In this document: positions 47,795 through 59,263 of the stretch, piece by piece
Layout: each line of letters starts with the position of its first letter
Position numbering within the stretch: position 1 is the first letter of the stretch
Assembly (NCBI RefSeq): GCF_018991925.1
Contig: NW_024735518.1
Coordinates: 62,001-126,000 of the forward strand
Length of the DNA: 64,000 bases
Direction of reading: 5' to 3'
Source: Homarus americanus
Lineage: Eukaryota; Arthropoda; Malacostraca; Decapoda; Nephropidae
Made by a program: the position numbers and the translations under genes
The notes under the pieces: model-generated
Seen by the model: the letters and a program-made list of their open reading frames with translations, nothing else
What the model was told of the DNA's origin: nothing
Database searches by the model: none

Positions 47795-48821
47795 CGGGGG
47801 TAGGCGTGGGTAGATAGTTGATCCCCGCTCCGTGGGCGACGCTGGAGGCGTAGGCTGGGGAATTCGAGAAGGGTCGGTGCTTGTAGGGGAGGAATCCACT
47901 ACAATATATCAGTGTCTCGAATGTTGTTTGTGTTCCCGATTATGTACTGTACTTAGTTCTCATGTCGTAAATCATTAATGGTTATATAAGGTATTTTTGG
48001 GAGTCTAATATTTATGAATTTTCCTGGTCAATAAGGTCATATTAATGACAAATTTAGAAACGATTTTTACAAAATATTTTCTTTCTTTTTTAATATTACG
48101 TTCATAGTTAGTTTTAAAAGGCTGTTATACTCAGTCTTGTTTATTCTTTCATTGGAAATGAGTTTTATCACAGCTGAATAATACATCGATCTATTAAAAA
48201 AAAATCCTGTCTGTCTGTTTTTTCCAGCCATAGCTCCAAAATGGAAGCAGTTAGAGATATGAAACTTTACACACATATTACATGTTCACCTTGGTATAAC
48301 TATTGACCACTGACCCCCGGGTGGTTACCCGTGTCAGGGAGGGCAAACTGTGACAGTCAAGGTTATAGAGTAAATACCTAACTCGAGAGAAGCCGAGCAA
48401 CTTTGCTAGTGCATGAATAAAATAAGTTAAAACTGAGGATGTTTTCAGAACGAATCCCATTCAGAAACCCACGGTGTTTCTTTATACTGAGGCCAGAGCC
48501 TTGCTGGTCACAAGGGCGTTCACGCCCACAACCTGACGAAGTGGGCGAGCGCTCTCGTGACGGGCGGCCACACAGTGCGCCCGTCACTGACGTCGATGAC
48601 AACCCCTTGAAGTTTCATCAGCCACGTGTTCAGAGGCAGCGTGTTGGAGGCACCATGGTTTACCATGTCATCGTCTTCGTGACACATATACTGTAATATC
48701 TGTTTCAAAAACCACTTATAACAGCAGCAACAGTATTTTAGCAACATCAACTTTACAAACAGGATATTTCAGATGGTGACCATATGAGCGGCAGGTCGTA
48801 TATAAGGCCGAGCATTTACAT

Positions 48822-49679
48822 AAGAACATAAGAAAATATGGAGACTGCAATAGGCCGGTTGGCCTGTGCATGGCAGCTCCCGTCGAGAGTTACTACCACT
48901 CTCTATCATGAATCTATCTAGCCTCCTTTTAAAACTTTCCAGCGTTCCAGCACTTATTACAAAGTTGCTAAGCTTGTTCCACTCGTCCACCACCCTATTT
49001 GTGAACCAGTTACTTCTTATCTCCCTCCTAAACCTAAACTTATCCAACTTAAATCCGTTGCTAAGAGTCCTATCCTGCTCGGATATTATAAGAAATTTAT
49101 CTATCGCCTTTAATGATTCCTTTCACCCACTTAAATACTTCTATCATATCTCCCCGCACTCTTCGTCTTTCTAGGGAATGCAAGTTTAGTTTCTTTAACC
49201 TATCTTGATATGGAAGGTTTCTAAGTCCCGGAATCATTTCCGTCATTCTTCGCTGCACCGACTCCAGTGAATTGATATCCATTCTATAATAAGGGCACCA
49301 GAACTGAACCGCATAATCGAGGTGCGGCCTGACTAGCGCAAGATATAGTTGCAATAAGACCTCTGCACTCTTATTACTTACACTTCTAGATATAAAACCT
49401 AATACTCTGTTTGCCTTATTTCGAACATTAACGCACTGTTTTCTAGGCCGTAGGTCCGGGCTTACAAGTACCCCTAAGTCTTTTTCACAAGTCGACTTCT
49501 CTAGGTTGATGTTGTTAAGGCTTCTATACATTGACAGTATTTGTCCTTCCAATATAAAGTACGCTGCGGTTGCTGGTGTTGAATTTCATTTGTCATTTTT
49601 CTGACCACACCTGCAGTTTATTTAAATCCTCCTGTAGTGCATTTGCATCCTGCCCTGCATTAATCTGCCGCCCTATTTA
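48822..49679 (-). mobile_element. CR1-like LINE 3' end, tandem copy 1
   Basis: The minus strand carries the segment just after the RT catalytic loop (SLNNINLEKSTCEKDLGVLV), PHLDYAVQFWCPYY, SVQRRMTEMIPGLRNLPYQD, then after a frameshift near 49095 the C-terminal MDKFRFRREIRSNWFTNRVV. The 3' end with TTCTTATGTTCTTATG lies at about 48822. The 5' break at 49679 meets another 3' end of the same family. By eye it is very close to the 40.5 kb copy. Confidence 0.85.
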
Positions 49680-50080
49680 ACATAAGTACATAAGAAAATA
49701 AGGAGTCTGCAATAGACCGGTTGGCCTGTGCATGGCAGCTCCTGTCGAGAGTCACTACCACTCTCTATCATCCATGAATCTATCCTGCCTCCTTTTAAAA
49801 CTTTCCAGCGTTCCAGCACTTACTACAAAGTTGCTAAGCTTGTTCCACTCGTCCACCAGCCTATTTGTGAACCAGTTACTTCCTATCTCCCTCCTAAACC
49901 TAAACTTATCCAACTTAAATCCGTTGCTCCGAGTCCTATCCTGCTCGGATATTATAAGAAATTTATCTATCGCCTTTAATGATTCCTTTCACCCACTTAA
50001 ATACTTCTATCATATCTCCCCGCACTCTTCGTCTTTCTAGGGAATGCAAGTTTAGTTTCTTTAACCTATCCTGATACATT
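49680..50080 (-). mobile_element. CR1-like LINE 3' end, tandem copy 2
   Basis: The same 3' region again, from the LTYQD-like block down to the terminal TTCTTATGTACTTATG at 49680. It is shorter than copy 1 and joins it head to tail. The 5' break at about 50080 is followed by unrelated sequence. Confidence 0.85.
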
Positions 50081-51289
50081 ATACAGTAAAACATCTTGTA
50101 GCGAGCAAACATTGCATGTTATAACACTAGAGGCACACATCGGGTATATGTTCATTATTTTATAACCTAAAGGTGAAATTTATATGAGTGCACATTTTAT
50201 ACCTAATAAGAATTAACAGGAGAGTTGAACAACCTATAAGAAAATTCTTCACCCGACTCTATTTGTGCCCCACATCTTTTTATAATCTATACTATATAAA
50301 TGTTTGTTACTCACATATTATCTTGATCATTACTCCACAATTACAATTTACTGTACATACTCTCTCGCCTTGTCTACAGGTACCTATTACTTGTGTCAAG
50401 AACTAACGTACTTATCATCTATCATTAGTGTCAGAGAATACAAGAATCTTAACCACTTGCCTCGTGGATCATTTAGACTAAGTATCACTAACAGTAAATG
50501 TAAAATAATATCTTGTCAAATAATACAAGTGTCATAATCTGTAATAGACTGTCATATTTAATCAGTGTCAAATAGTACAAGTGTCAAAACCTCATGTGCC
50601 AAAGACCAATATTTGTGTCATCAACTCATATAAGAAACTAAGGTTAAGTATCCATTAAATATTCAAACCCCCGAAGTGTGGGTGTATGAATTATGTATGT
50701 TGATGGAATGGACGTACGAGTTATGTGTGTGGATTGGTGTGGTTGTATGAATTATGTGTGTGGGTAGAATGGGTCAATGAATAATAGGTGTGGATGGTGT
50801 TTATTGTGTGGATGATGCGGGTTAGGTGTGTGTCTGGTCTGGTATATGTGTGTGGGTGGAATCTATCTGGATGTGTATGGATGTTTTGATCCACGTCAAT
50901 CAACTACTTCATCAACAATTAGGAACTAAATTTCAAAGATGTTACGAATAACAAGACTTGTTTTCTACCCTCTTCATTATTAACTCTTGTTGTCTTCTTC
51001 GGTTAAATCTCGTTTCCGACATTTTTTATAAAGTTCTTAACAAAGTAATATTCCTCCGCACTGATGTTACTCTGGCGATCAGCGTCGTCGTTGTGTTGGC
51101 TCGCTGTGTTTACTCTGAAATATTTATATGATATTATTCACACACTTTTCCTTCTAGGATCGCAAGATTTTTTTTTTGTGTGTGGGGGGGTTACGCTCCT
51201 TACATATTGTATGGGCGGCAGTTTTATATAATGTACACAGGCCAACCGGCCGTCAAACTGAATTACACAGGGGAAGTTTATTGGAGCAC
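50081..51289. other. No gene seen; GT-rich degenerate tract
   Basis: At 50680-50890 the plus strand is rich in GTGTG and GAATTATGTGTGTGG-like words that recur irregularly, a worn minisatellite. The rest is AT-rich. Confidence 0.5.
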
Positions 51290-51796
51290 TTAGGTACTGG
51301 TATTGCTGACAGGCCTCGAGGTCATTACTGTTGAAGAAAATGGGTTGTGGTATTTGGCGTGGAGTAGCGAAGCAGACTTTCGTTTCTCAACAGATATTAT
51401 GACATCATGGGCATATTCATGAAAAGCGGTGATGAGCTGTTGTGGGCGTTCAGGTGAGACTGCCTGCAAGCAGATGTCGTCAACATAGCTGGCAATCCGG
51501 CCTGCCCCTCTTAGGGGGAGTGGACCTATGAGACGATGCATGAGGACGTTAAATAGCAGGGGGTTGGGTACCCCACCCAGAGGAGTGCCGAGCTGAAAGG
51601 TCTTATAGTCGCTAAAGGCGCCATTGCAGAGTATCCAAGACTGGCGATTCCCCAGGTAGCCCAGTATCCAGGTGAGAAGTTTACCGGTGATGCCGAAGGT
51701 AAGAAGTTGATCTAGATTCAGGTTTCGGTTCGCGACGTTAATTGCTGCCTTAAGATCAATGAAAGCGATACAGGTCTCAGGCCGGGTGGTGGCCAT
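51290..51796 (-). pseudogene. RT palm fragment with YVDD
   Basis: A 168-codon frame with TCIAFIDLKAAINVANRN (the usual AFD/AFN position is now INV), LLTWILGYLGNRQSWIL, LGTPLGGVPNPLLFNVLMHR (the conserved QGG is changed to LGG) and the catalytic RIASYVDDICLQ. The QGG change and lack of downstream domains indicate an inactive copy. Confidence 0.75.
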
Positions 51797-52830
51797 GAGT
51801 TCTGCAAGACGTAGTGTGTGGATCGGCTCGGCATAAATCCATATAGATTAGGAGATAGACGATCCGAGATGTTGTAGAAGAAGCGGGCTAAGGGTATTCA
51901 TTCAAGAACCTTGCAGATGTAGGAGGTGAGAGAGATTGGCCGAAATTTTATCGTGTCTGGCTTTGGTTTGGGGACAATGGTGCTGGTGGGCTGGTGGGAG
52001 TACACCCTGATCAAGACTCATGTTGTACAGATGAAGAAGGGGGTTTCAGGGACATTTTGGAGACGACGAAGAGGCCTATGGTGAATGTCATCTTCTCCTG
52101 GTGTTGTAGCCGTCCCTCTGAGAAAGGCTTGTCTAAGCTTCTTGGCTGTAATGAAGTAGTTGTCATCTGTATGGCGTTCAACACTGGCTATTTCCAGGAC
52201 AAATCATCGGTCTATGAAGATCTCTTGGAGGTAGGTTTGTGTTTTTATGGATAGGGCCGGGATTCAAGATAGAGTAGCTCAGGTTTCCACCAGTTCTGCA
52301 GCATATTTCCGGGGAATGTGGTGGAGGGGAGTGGCTTCTTTCCTTTTGGTAATTCTGTTGATTTTATTTTCCAGGTGTCAGCAGTAGAGGTGGAATGATT
52401 GATACTTAAGATAAACCTATTCCAGTGATCTGAGAGGCCGCAATCCTGGATATTTATCAAATCCTGGGGAGAGACAAAATATTCATCCAGAGAACCATGT
52501 GTGGGGTCCTGCCTGTGACTTGGCATCCACGATGACTCTAGCTTCAGGTATGCAGTTGTTCAGGACCCAGGTGGTTCTCGGTCAAGCTTTTGGGATACAA
52601 ATCGGGAATATAATTGTTTGATGGTGTCCGTCACGTTATAATTGAACTGTGTGACAGACTGTGGCTCGTATGAACTACACCATGCTTTCATATATCTGAC
52701 GAACGCTTCTACATAATGATCAGGCTCAAGATAACGTGGCCGACGTATGGAGAGTGTGACTGCCTGTCGTGTTGAGTTGTAGAATTGATAGTCACAACAT
52801 ACTTCGGTTCATCATCATGCCCTCAAACTA
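51290..52830 (-). mobile_element. LINE with YVDD RT (I/jockey-like), decayed
   Basis: On the minus strand: a post-endonuclease linker (VEAFVRYMKAWCSSYEPQSV and KQLYSRFVSQKLDREP, 52750-52560), a second linker frame (52245-52526), the RT start (TIVPKPKPDTIKFRPISLTS, about 51990-51930), then the palm frame at 51290-51796. It is cut at 51290, so the thumb, RNase H and C-terminus are missing. Several frameshifts separate the pieces. The YVDD form and FIDLKAA block suggest an I/jockey-type LINE, possibly the same family as the C-terminus at 22.5 kb; this is an inference. Confidence 0.75.
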
Positions 52831-52835
52831 TTTAG

Positions 52836-53005
52836 TTGTTGCGGTACATACAAGTAATTATCTAGGTGTGTCGCGCTACATACAAGTAATCATCTAGGTG
52901 TGTTGCGGTATATACAAGTAATTATCTAGGTGTGTCGCGCTAACATACAAGTAATCATCTAGGTGTGTCGCGCTACGTACAAGTAATTATCTAGATGAGT
53001 CTCGC
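52836..53005. repeat. 32/33-bp minisatellite, about 5 copies
   Basis: The unit is ACATACAAGTAATTATCTAG followed by GTGTGTCGCGCT, with alternation between ATTATC and ATCATC, so a doubled unit is likely. Confidence 0.9.
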
Positions 53006-54241
53006 CCTCCACACTTGGTCTGAGAGTTTGAGGATGGCTTCTTTGAGTCTTTGGAAATAATACAGCAAATTTTCAATAACTCTGAACTTTTTTTTCTTTT
53101 CTTTTTGTTTTGCTGCATGAATTATGTTTACTGCCTATATAATTTTTACTCTTCGTGCGTATTTTTATATAGTGGAAGGTGGTCATGGAGTACAAAAAAA
53201 GGAGGCACATTTGTCCTCATTGTAATCAGTTGTAACTTACGCTATAAAGGACCCCAAGACGTCTGTGAATAATATCCATCTTTCTCAATGTTTAATCTCC
53301 TTTTAAAGACTTTCTCTCGTCAACCTTATAAGAATTAGGAATATATTTGGGGTTTTTATATTTCTTAAGCGTTTTAATTTTACTTTATAATTCTTCCACA
53401 TAAATCCGCAGTCAAAATACGTAACACGACACATACACGACTACAGTGTTTGAGATGAGCCAAGACTCTTCCTCACAATATTCCATCTGAGGTGAAAATG
53501 TCTCCATTAGTTTACTCCTGATGATACAAATTTGCTTATTATTGTTAAGGTTTTTAATTACAATAACACTGATAGACTCAGAACGCTTTTTAATAGTGAA
53601 TTTATTCCTCTCCTTTGCGCCAGGATCACAGGAGCAGGAAACATGTAAACCATACAAAATTAATAAGAAGAATGATGACCAAATCAGACCTGCTATTTGC
53701 TAAACATGTTGTGGTTGTAAAATGAATATGGGTTACAAGAGGGAAAGAAAGAGGAAGGGAAACGAAGACTGAGGAACGAAATAATGAGTAAAAGATGACT
53801 TACGATGAGGAATTGGGGGAACGTTATGGAGTGTTTACAAACAGAAGACTGTGAGAACATAAACCAGATGTGGGTTGAGAGCAGTAAGCGTATTAGACAA
53901 GTCAATAGAATTTGTATGAGAAGACAAGTTAGTAATAAACGAATCGGAAGTGCAAAGTCAATATATAAAAAAGAAGAAAAAGCTTTACTACCTTAAACTA
54001 AAAAGAAATACACAGGTAAGATAATTAAGGGAAAAAGAAAGAGTGTGAAGAACTAATGGTTGATATAAAGGCAAAGACATCACACTGGGGGAAGCAGGAA
54101 GGAGGAAGGGAAGCTCCTTGATAGAAGGGAGAATAATATCACATGTAAACAGATAAAGTACTAGAGTGGTGTTGGATCGTCATAACAATATGTATAAAGT
54201 ACACATAAAGGAACCAGCCTACTGAGTACGTCTCGAAAGTC

Positions 54242-54304
<63 letters not shown>

Positions 54305-55204
54305 AAGGATATTTGAAGAAGAGAAAGGATTTGATTAAGAGAAAGTAGGAGATGCATAGATGAAGTATATCAGAGAGAGAACCACGAGACACTGATGGAG
54401 AGGATAGGAATTATGGAATAGGAAGAGAGCTAATTGGATCAGTGAAAACATTAAAGGTATTAAAAAAACTTTGTGAGGGTAAAAGAGAGAAGTAAGTGAA
54501 CATTTGGGAAGGGAAGGATGAGACTCTGTGTTTATTCAACATATATGTACGGAAGGAGTGGTGGAGGGGGGGAGATGAAGGCAAGGACGGTTGAGTCAAG
54601 AACTGAACAGTGGAATGCGCCTAATGGTAGGGTAGGGTAATGTAATGGTTGTTACGGTAAGTCAACGAGAACTGCAAAATCTGGTGAATCAGTTTACAGA
54701 GATTACGATTTGGAGAATACTGAAGGTAAATACTAAAATAAATGTCTGATTTAGCAGTTTGGTAGTGTAGACTTTGGGAAACCACATAGAAGAGAAAAAC
54801 AACAAAATTAAATTGCAAAATTATCATGAAGAATGAAAGGGGTTAGAGAATTCAAATAGTTAGGAATGACGCAATGTAAAAGTGGTACGAAGGACAACAA
54901 AATAGGGAAGAGGGCAATACACGGAGGAGGGCGGAAGGAGAGTCAGGAATATAAACTTGTAGACAGAACTGAGTGATAGCATAATTCTTTCACCGGCAGT
55001 GAGAGAGAGTGAAATGTAGGCCTCTGGGATGGTCAGGATGGCTTAGAGGACAGAGGTTGTGTATTATGGAGCTGGGGAGTGGGCGAAGATAAGTGTGCTG
55101 AGGCGATGTGGACGCGAGAGAAAGATGCCTGAGGAAAGGCTATCAAAGTGTGTATAGATGAGAGGTAAAGTAGTGCGTGTGTTGGGTGCAAGGAGACTGC
55201 CTAC
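53006..55204. other. No gene seen; purine-rich region
   Basis: From about 53700 to 55150 the plus strand is strongly enriched in A and G. Short frames lack any recognised domain. Confidence 0.5.
54246..54301. repeat. (GA)n microsatellite
   Basis: About 56 bp of GA within a purine-rich region. Confidence 0.98.
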
Positions 55205-55209
55205 ATAGT

Positions 55210-55499
55210 TGAAGGTTCCAAGTGTTCCCTGAAGAAGGCAGTGATGGGTAGGGAAACACCGGGTAACACTGAAGTCCATTTATTAACGGATAGGAGAAAT
55301 ACAAGTAGTGACTAGCGTGTGCCATGCACGACCCACGGAGTCAGACTAAGGCTGCTTTGCCATATGGCAGCCTCGAGGCAATGTTGAAACATAACACGTG
55401 CAGTGTTGCCACGTAATTACATACATAGATGCTACTCGGCACAGTAGTATATATACAAGGTTGCTACTCGGCACAGTAGCTTATATACATAACCTACAT
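55210..55499 (-). repeat. 3' LTR of the gypsy element
   Basis: 290 bp, TG...CA. On the minus strand it starts TGTAGGTTATGTATATAAGC, with a TATATAA-like box repeated because a 32-bp segment (GCTACTGTGCCGAGTAGCA plus flank) is duplicated in tandem. It ends CTTGGAACCTTCA. Confidence 0.93.
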
Positions 55500-55517
55500 C
55501 TCCCTCCCCCCTCACGC
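55500..55517 (-). promoter_or_regulatory. Polypurine tract
   Basis: On the minus strand the bases next to the 3' LTR read GAGGGGGGAGGGAGA, a purine run in the place where plus-strand DNA synthesis is primed. Confidence 0.75.
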
Positions 55518-55569
55518 TCATAGTCTTTGTCTTGAGCGGATTTCTTAGTCCTAAGTCGCTCCGAGCGTC

Positions 55570-56330
55570 GAGGTGCACTGTGGGGCGGATCCTCGTGAGG
55601 TGTTGGGGACTCGTCATCGGTCAGGGGCTAGCAGCAGGGGGTGGGACTGGCCGGAGGAAGTGGCGGTTCCTTCACCAGACGCGGCCGCTCGGCATCCTGA
55701 CCTTGTAGTCCCGCGACCGACCGACGCCCATCACTATGCCCACCTTGTCCCAATTTGTCGTCGTCGGGTCCTGGACGCGGACAAGGGCACCAATCTCTAG
55801 TGGCTGAAGAGGGCGGGCACGGTCGTCATACAGAGCCTTGGCGTCCTGGGCACGTGTAGCGGCTCGGCGGTCACAGCTCTCGGCTCTGGTCTGCCACTCC
55901 TTCGCGAAGGCCTTGGCGTGTGCAGAAACCTAAGAGCGGAGAGGGTGACCATACAGGATCTGGGCAGGGGAGCGTCCTGTGTGGGTGGGAGTATTACGTA
56001 ACTCCAGGAGTCCTTTGTCAAACGCCTCACAGTCTATGTTGCCTGAAGGGCCACCTTGAGGATGAGGTGCTTGACTGTCTTGACCGCAGCCTCAGCGTGG
56101 CCGTTTGACTGTGGATAGTGGGGTGTTGACACGATGTGGCGGACTCCCCAACGCTCCAGGAATCCTGTGAAGTCCCGCCTGGTGAACTGTGGCCCACCGT
56201 CCGTCAGCAGACGTAAGGGGACGCCCAGGTCACGAAAGAGGTGCCGGAAGTGGCGAATGGTGGCCGCGGACGTCGTGTCCGAGCCACAGATTACCACCAC
56301 AGGCCAGCCAGAGAGTCGGTCGGCGACAAC
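55570..56330 (-). pseudogene. Integrase core and C-terminal domain
   Basis: Minus-strand frames continue from the zinc-binding part. SADFF (first catalytic Asp, near 56370), LLTDGGPQFTRRDF (second Asp), VRHIVSTPHYPQSNGHAEAA (Glu) are in one frame (56034-56330). A frameshift near 56050 moves the next part (RNTPTHTGRSPAQILYGHP) to another frame, with a further stop near 55932. The C-terminal GALVRVQDPTTTNWDKVG and SRDYKVRMPSGRV form the chromatin- or DNA-binding tail usual in these integrases. The D,D,E residues are all visible, but the protein is broken. Confidence 0.8.
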
Positions 56331-56393
56331 TAGGAAATGTTTCTCAGCTGTGCTGAAGAAATCAGCCGAAACGGACTTGAAGGGCCTGGTGGG

Positions 56394-57105
56394 TTAGTTG
56401 TCGCACAAGAGGGGCTCCTGCTGTTGACTGGGCTGCATGATCTGGCACGGCTCACAGGCACGAACCGTATTGACGATATCCGCGTCAATGCTGGGCCAGT
56501 ACACAGCCTGCCTTGCGCGGCGCTTGGTGGCCTCTGCTCCACGATGGCTGTCGTGTAAGCGGTCCAGAACGCGACGACGGAGAGCTGCAGGGACGACCAC
56601 ATGGGCACCGTACAGGACGAGGTTCCCATCTGCGTAGAGGTCCTCACGTATCTTCCAATACGGGCGTAGGGCGTTGTGGAGGTCAAAACGGTCGCGAGGG
56701 AACCCAGTCCTCGCACTCTCCAAGAGCTGAGTGTAGGAGGGGTCGCTGTCGGGTGGCGACACTGAGGCCTGGGTGCTGGCGAGGGACTGTACGGCCTGCA
56801 AAGTGACGATGTTGCTGACGGAGAAACCGGCCTCGGTGCTGAGCATCTCGTCTTCAGGTGTCGGGCGGCTGACTGGGGAGCGGGAGAGGGCATCCGGGAT
56901 GCACAACTCCTTACCTGCGCGCCAAGCCGCGGTGAAGACGAAGGTCAAAATCTTCTCCTTCAGGCGCTGGAGGCGGGGATTCTCGATGGCTTCCAGCGAA
57001 TAGTGGTTAAGAATGGGGACCAAGGGCCTGTGGTCTGTGATGAGGTCGAAATGCTGTAGGCCAATCAAGTAAAACTTGCACTTCGATAAGGCCCATACCA
57101 GAGCC
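56394..57105 (-). pseudogene. RNase H end and integrase zinc-binding domain
   Basis: The frame (239 codons when counted from 57113, of which the first few lie in the LINE) starts after the LINE insertion with LVWALSKCKFYLIGLQHFDL and ITDHRPLVPILN, the second half of the Ty3/gypsy RNase H with its TDH block. Then come ALSRSPVS, marking the start of the connection, and the integrase N-terminal H-x2-H...C-x2-C: VLDRLHDSHRGAEATKRRAR, VYWPSIDADIVNTV and ACEPCQ. It stops in frame at 56394-56396, just before the integrase core, which is open again in the same frame. Confidence 0.82.
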
Positions 57106-58330
57106 AAAATCAAGATGTAAGAACATTTTGGAGAAGAATTCTCACTATTGAGCTGCGTGCCTCAGGGCTCTTGTCTCTCACCAACCCTTTACACACTCTA
57201 CACGGCTGACCTGCCACCCCCAATAGTCGGCAGCGAGTACGTCATGTATGCCGACGATGTAACACAGATCATTGTCACCTGCCCAGGAAGGTCCACAGCA
57301 AGGATGGCGTGACTCACTGCTCGGGCAATAGAGGAGATCTCGGAGTATGAACATAAATGGAAAATAAAAACAAACAAAACGAAATTTGAGGTCATACCCA
57401 TAGCCAAATTCAAGCCGGCCCCATTGATGATCGACGACGAGGAGATTGAGTACTCTAAACAAGGCAGGTTGCTCGGCCTCATCATTTCTCCGACGGGCAT
57501 CATTTCCCACGTGAAGGACAGACTAAATAAAGCCAAAGTCGCCGCAGCTAAATTAAAACGTTTTAAATTGATGCCTGAGAAGATACAAGTTCACCTGTAC
57601 AAGGCGCTGGTGAGGCCTGTGTTGGAGTACCCATCTATACCACTCGTCACACTCGGGAAGACTAGACTACAACAACTACAGAGCTTCCAAAACAAGTGTT
57701 TGAGATCAGCCAGTGGCCAAGCGCCACCCTACCCGGAGACAGTGGAAACCATCCACCTAAGAAATAAAACAGAGGCCCTCAACTTCAGGTTCCATCGCCT
57801 AGGGAAGAAGGTTTGGGACAAGCTCCTGGACGAACCCTCACAGCCCAGACCACCTACGCGGGGAAGACATCAACGGAGGGAGACCCCGCGCCTGGTGGCC
57901 CTGGAGTCTGCCCGCACTACAACAACCCAACCCGCGACCCATCTATGTCCGCCAGAGTGATCCACCTTAGATTAAAACTTAGATGATATAAATTCACATT
58001 TAACAAGTCACAATCAAGTGAGTCCATAACGTAATACAGTATAAGATGTTAATAAATTTATAATTGTAAAATCAATCTAGTCATTGTCTACTAAAATAAC
58101 CATTGTGCAACCTCTTTCTAAATCCTAGGTTAGCTTAGTTAGCCAACAAACTCTGTAATATGTAAAACAAGGGGTGTTGTCCCCCTCTGTTTAATTCATT
58201 AAACTTCTTTTCCAACCTTTCTCCCCACGACTATAAGTCTTGACTTCTCTATCCCTCATGTCTGGCTGTGCCTTGAGCCCCAGCATGCCTTCCATCCTTT
58301 CCCCACCTTAACCTAAAAAAAAAAAAAAAA
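57106..58330 (+). mobile_element. Jockey-like LINE inserted in the gypsy RNase H
   Basis: A plus-strand, 5' truncated LINE. RT palm pieces (SCVPQGSCLSPTLYTLYT, EYVMYADDVTQIIVT) are followed by a 178-codon frame at 57424-57960 with the thumb and C-terminus (KQGRLLGLIISPTGIISHVK, YKALVRPVLEYPSIPLV). The 3' untranslated part ends in 16 A residues (58315-58330). The flanks ACCAGAGCC (57097-57105) and ACCACTGCC (58329-58338, overlapping the tail) look like a 9-bp target duplication with two changes. Removing the insertion brings the two halves of the RNase H frame together, which proves the order of events. Confidence 0.88.
57424..57960 (+). pseudogene. LINE RT thumb and C-terminus
   Basis: A 178-codon frame. 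It holds the RT region after the catalytic YADD, namely IEYSKQGRLLGLIISP, AAAKLKRFKLMPEKIQVHLY, the conserved KALVRPVLEYPSIPLV and LQSFQNKCLRSASGQAPPYP, and a basic C-terminus. A stop near 57313 separates it from the palm (YADD at about 57247-57258). No RNase H or zinc knuckle follows, and the element ends within 370 bp. Confidence 0.75.
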
Positions 58331-58625
58331 CCACTGCCAGCAGCTCCAGCTCGATGGTAGCGTAGCGAGACTCAGCATCGGTGAGGAAGCGAGAGCCACA
58401 CTGTACGAGCCGGTACTTTCCTCCACCGTGATCCTGGAGAAGGGCGTAACCAACCCCGTACAGGCGCGAGGCGTCTGTCTGGAGGACGGTGAGGAGCGCT
58501 GGGTCGAAAGTAGCGAGGATAGGTAGACTTGACAAGGCCTCCTTCACCTTATGAAAGGCGAGGTCGTGGTCAGGGGTCCACGTGAAAGTCCTCTTGAGGC
58601 TCATGAGGGGGCGGAGAGGCCCGGC
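58331..58625 (-). pseudogene. Gypsy RT connection and RNase H start
   Basis: The minus-strand frame includes KRTFTWTPDHDLAFHKVKEA, LLTVLQTDASRLYGVGYALL and SRFLTDAESRYATIELELLA. The TDAS motif holds the first catalytic Asp of RNase H, and the ELELLA block holds the Glu. The frame is cut by the LINE poly(A), which adds a run of Phe codons in the artificial continuation. It is in a different frame from the RT upstream, with the shift at about 58605-58625. Confidence 0.85.
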
Positions 58626-59263
58626 AGCAGCGGAGACGTCAGGAGAAATTCTGCCAGCTGGTTCACCAGGACCATGAAAGACCTGAGATCCGTAAGGTTG
58701 GCAGGTCTTGCAAAGTCCGCTATGACGCGAACTTTCTCCGGGTCCGCAGCAATACCATCCCTTGAGAGTTGGTAGCCGCAGAAAGACACTGCAGGTGCGG
58801 CCAAGACGAACTTCTCGTCATTCAGAGTGATGCCGTGCGTCCTACACATGGTCAGTACCTCGTCGATGCGGCGAAGATGCGTCAGGTAGTCCTCATCGTA
58901 GAGGAGGACGTCATCCACTACCTTCACGCAGTTGGTCACGCCTTGAAGTGCCATGTCACCACGGAGGCAGAAGGCGTCCCCCGTAGCAGCGAATCCCATA
59001 GGGCCACGGCAGTAGCAGAAGCGTCCGTAAGGCGTGATGACAGTGGTCAGTGGCTGATCCTCCTTCTTCAGTGGGATCTGCCTGTAACCACAGACGGCGT
59101 CCATTATCGAAAAGTGCCGTACCTTCGGATCCACACTACGTATAGCTGCAAAAGGTGTGGGTGAAGGGTGGGCGGGATGTGACACCTGGCTGTTAAGCTT
59201 AGACAAGTCGGTAGTAATCCGCACTCCACCGTTAGTCTTAGCCACAGCGACTAGAGGGCGGCA
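58601..59263 (-). pseudogene. Gypsy reverse transcriptase
   Basis: The frame runs from a stop at 59264-59266 through AKTNGGVRITTDLSKLN, VRHFSIMDAVCGYRQIPL (palm with catalytic Asp), YGRFCYCRGPMGFA and the catalytic VVDDVLLYDEDY, to FCGYQLSRDGIAADPEKV and the thumb. The usual first residue of the YVDD loop is Val here. RT is therefore almost complete, but an in-frame stop separates it from the protease part and a frameshift near its end separates it from RNase H. Confidence 0.88.
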
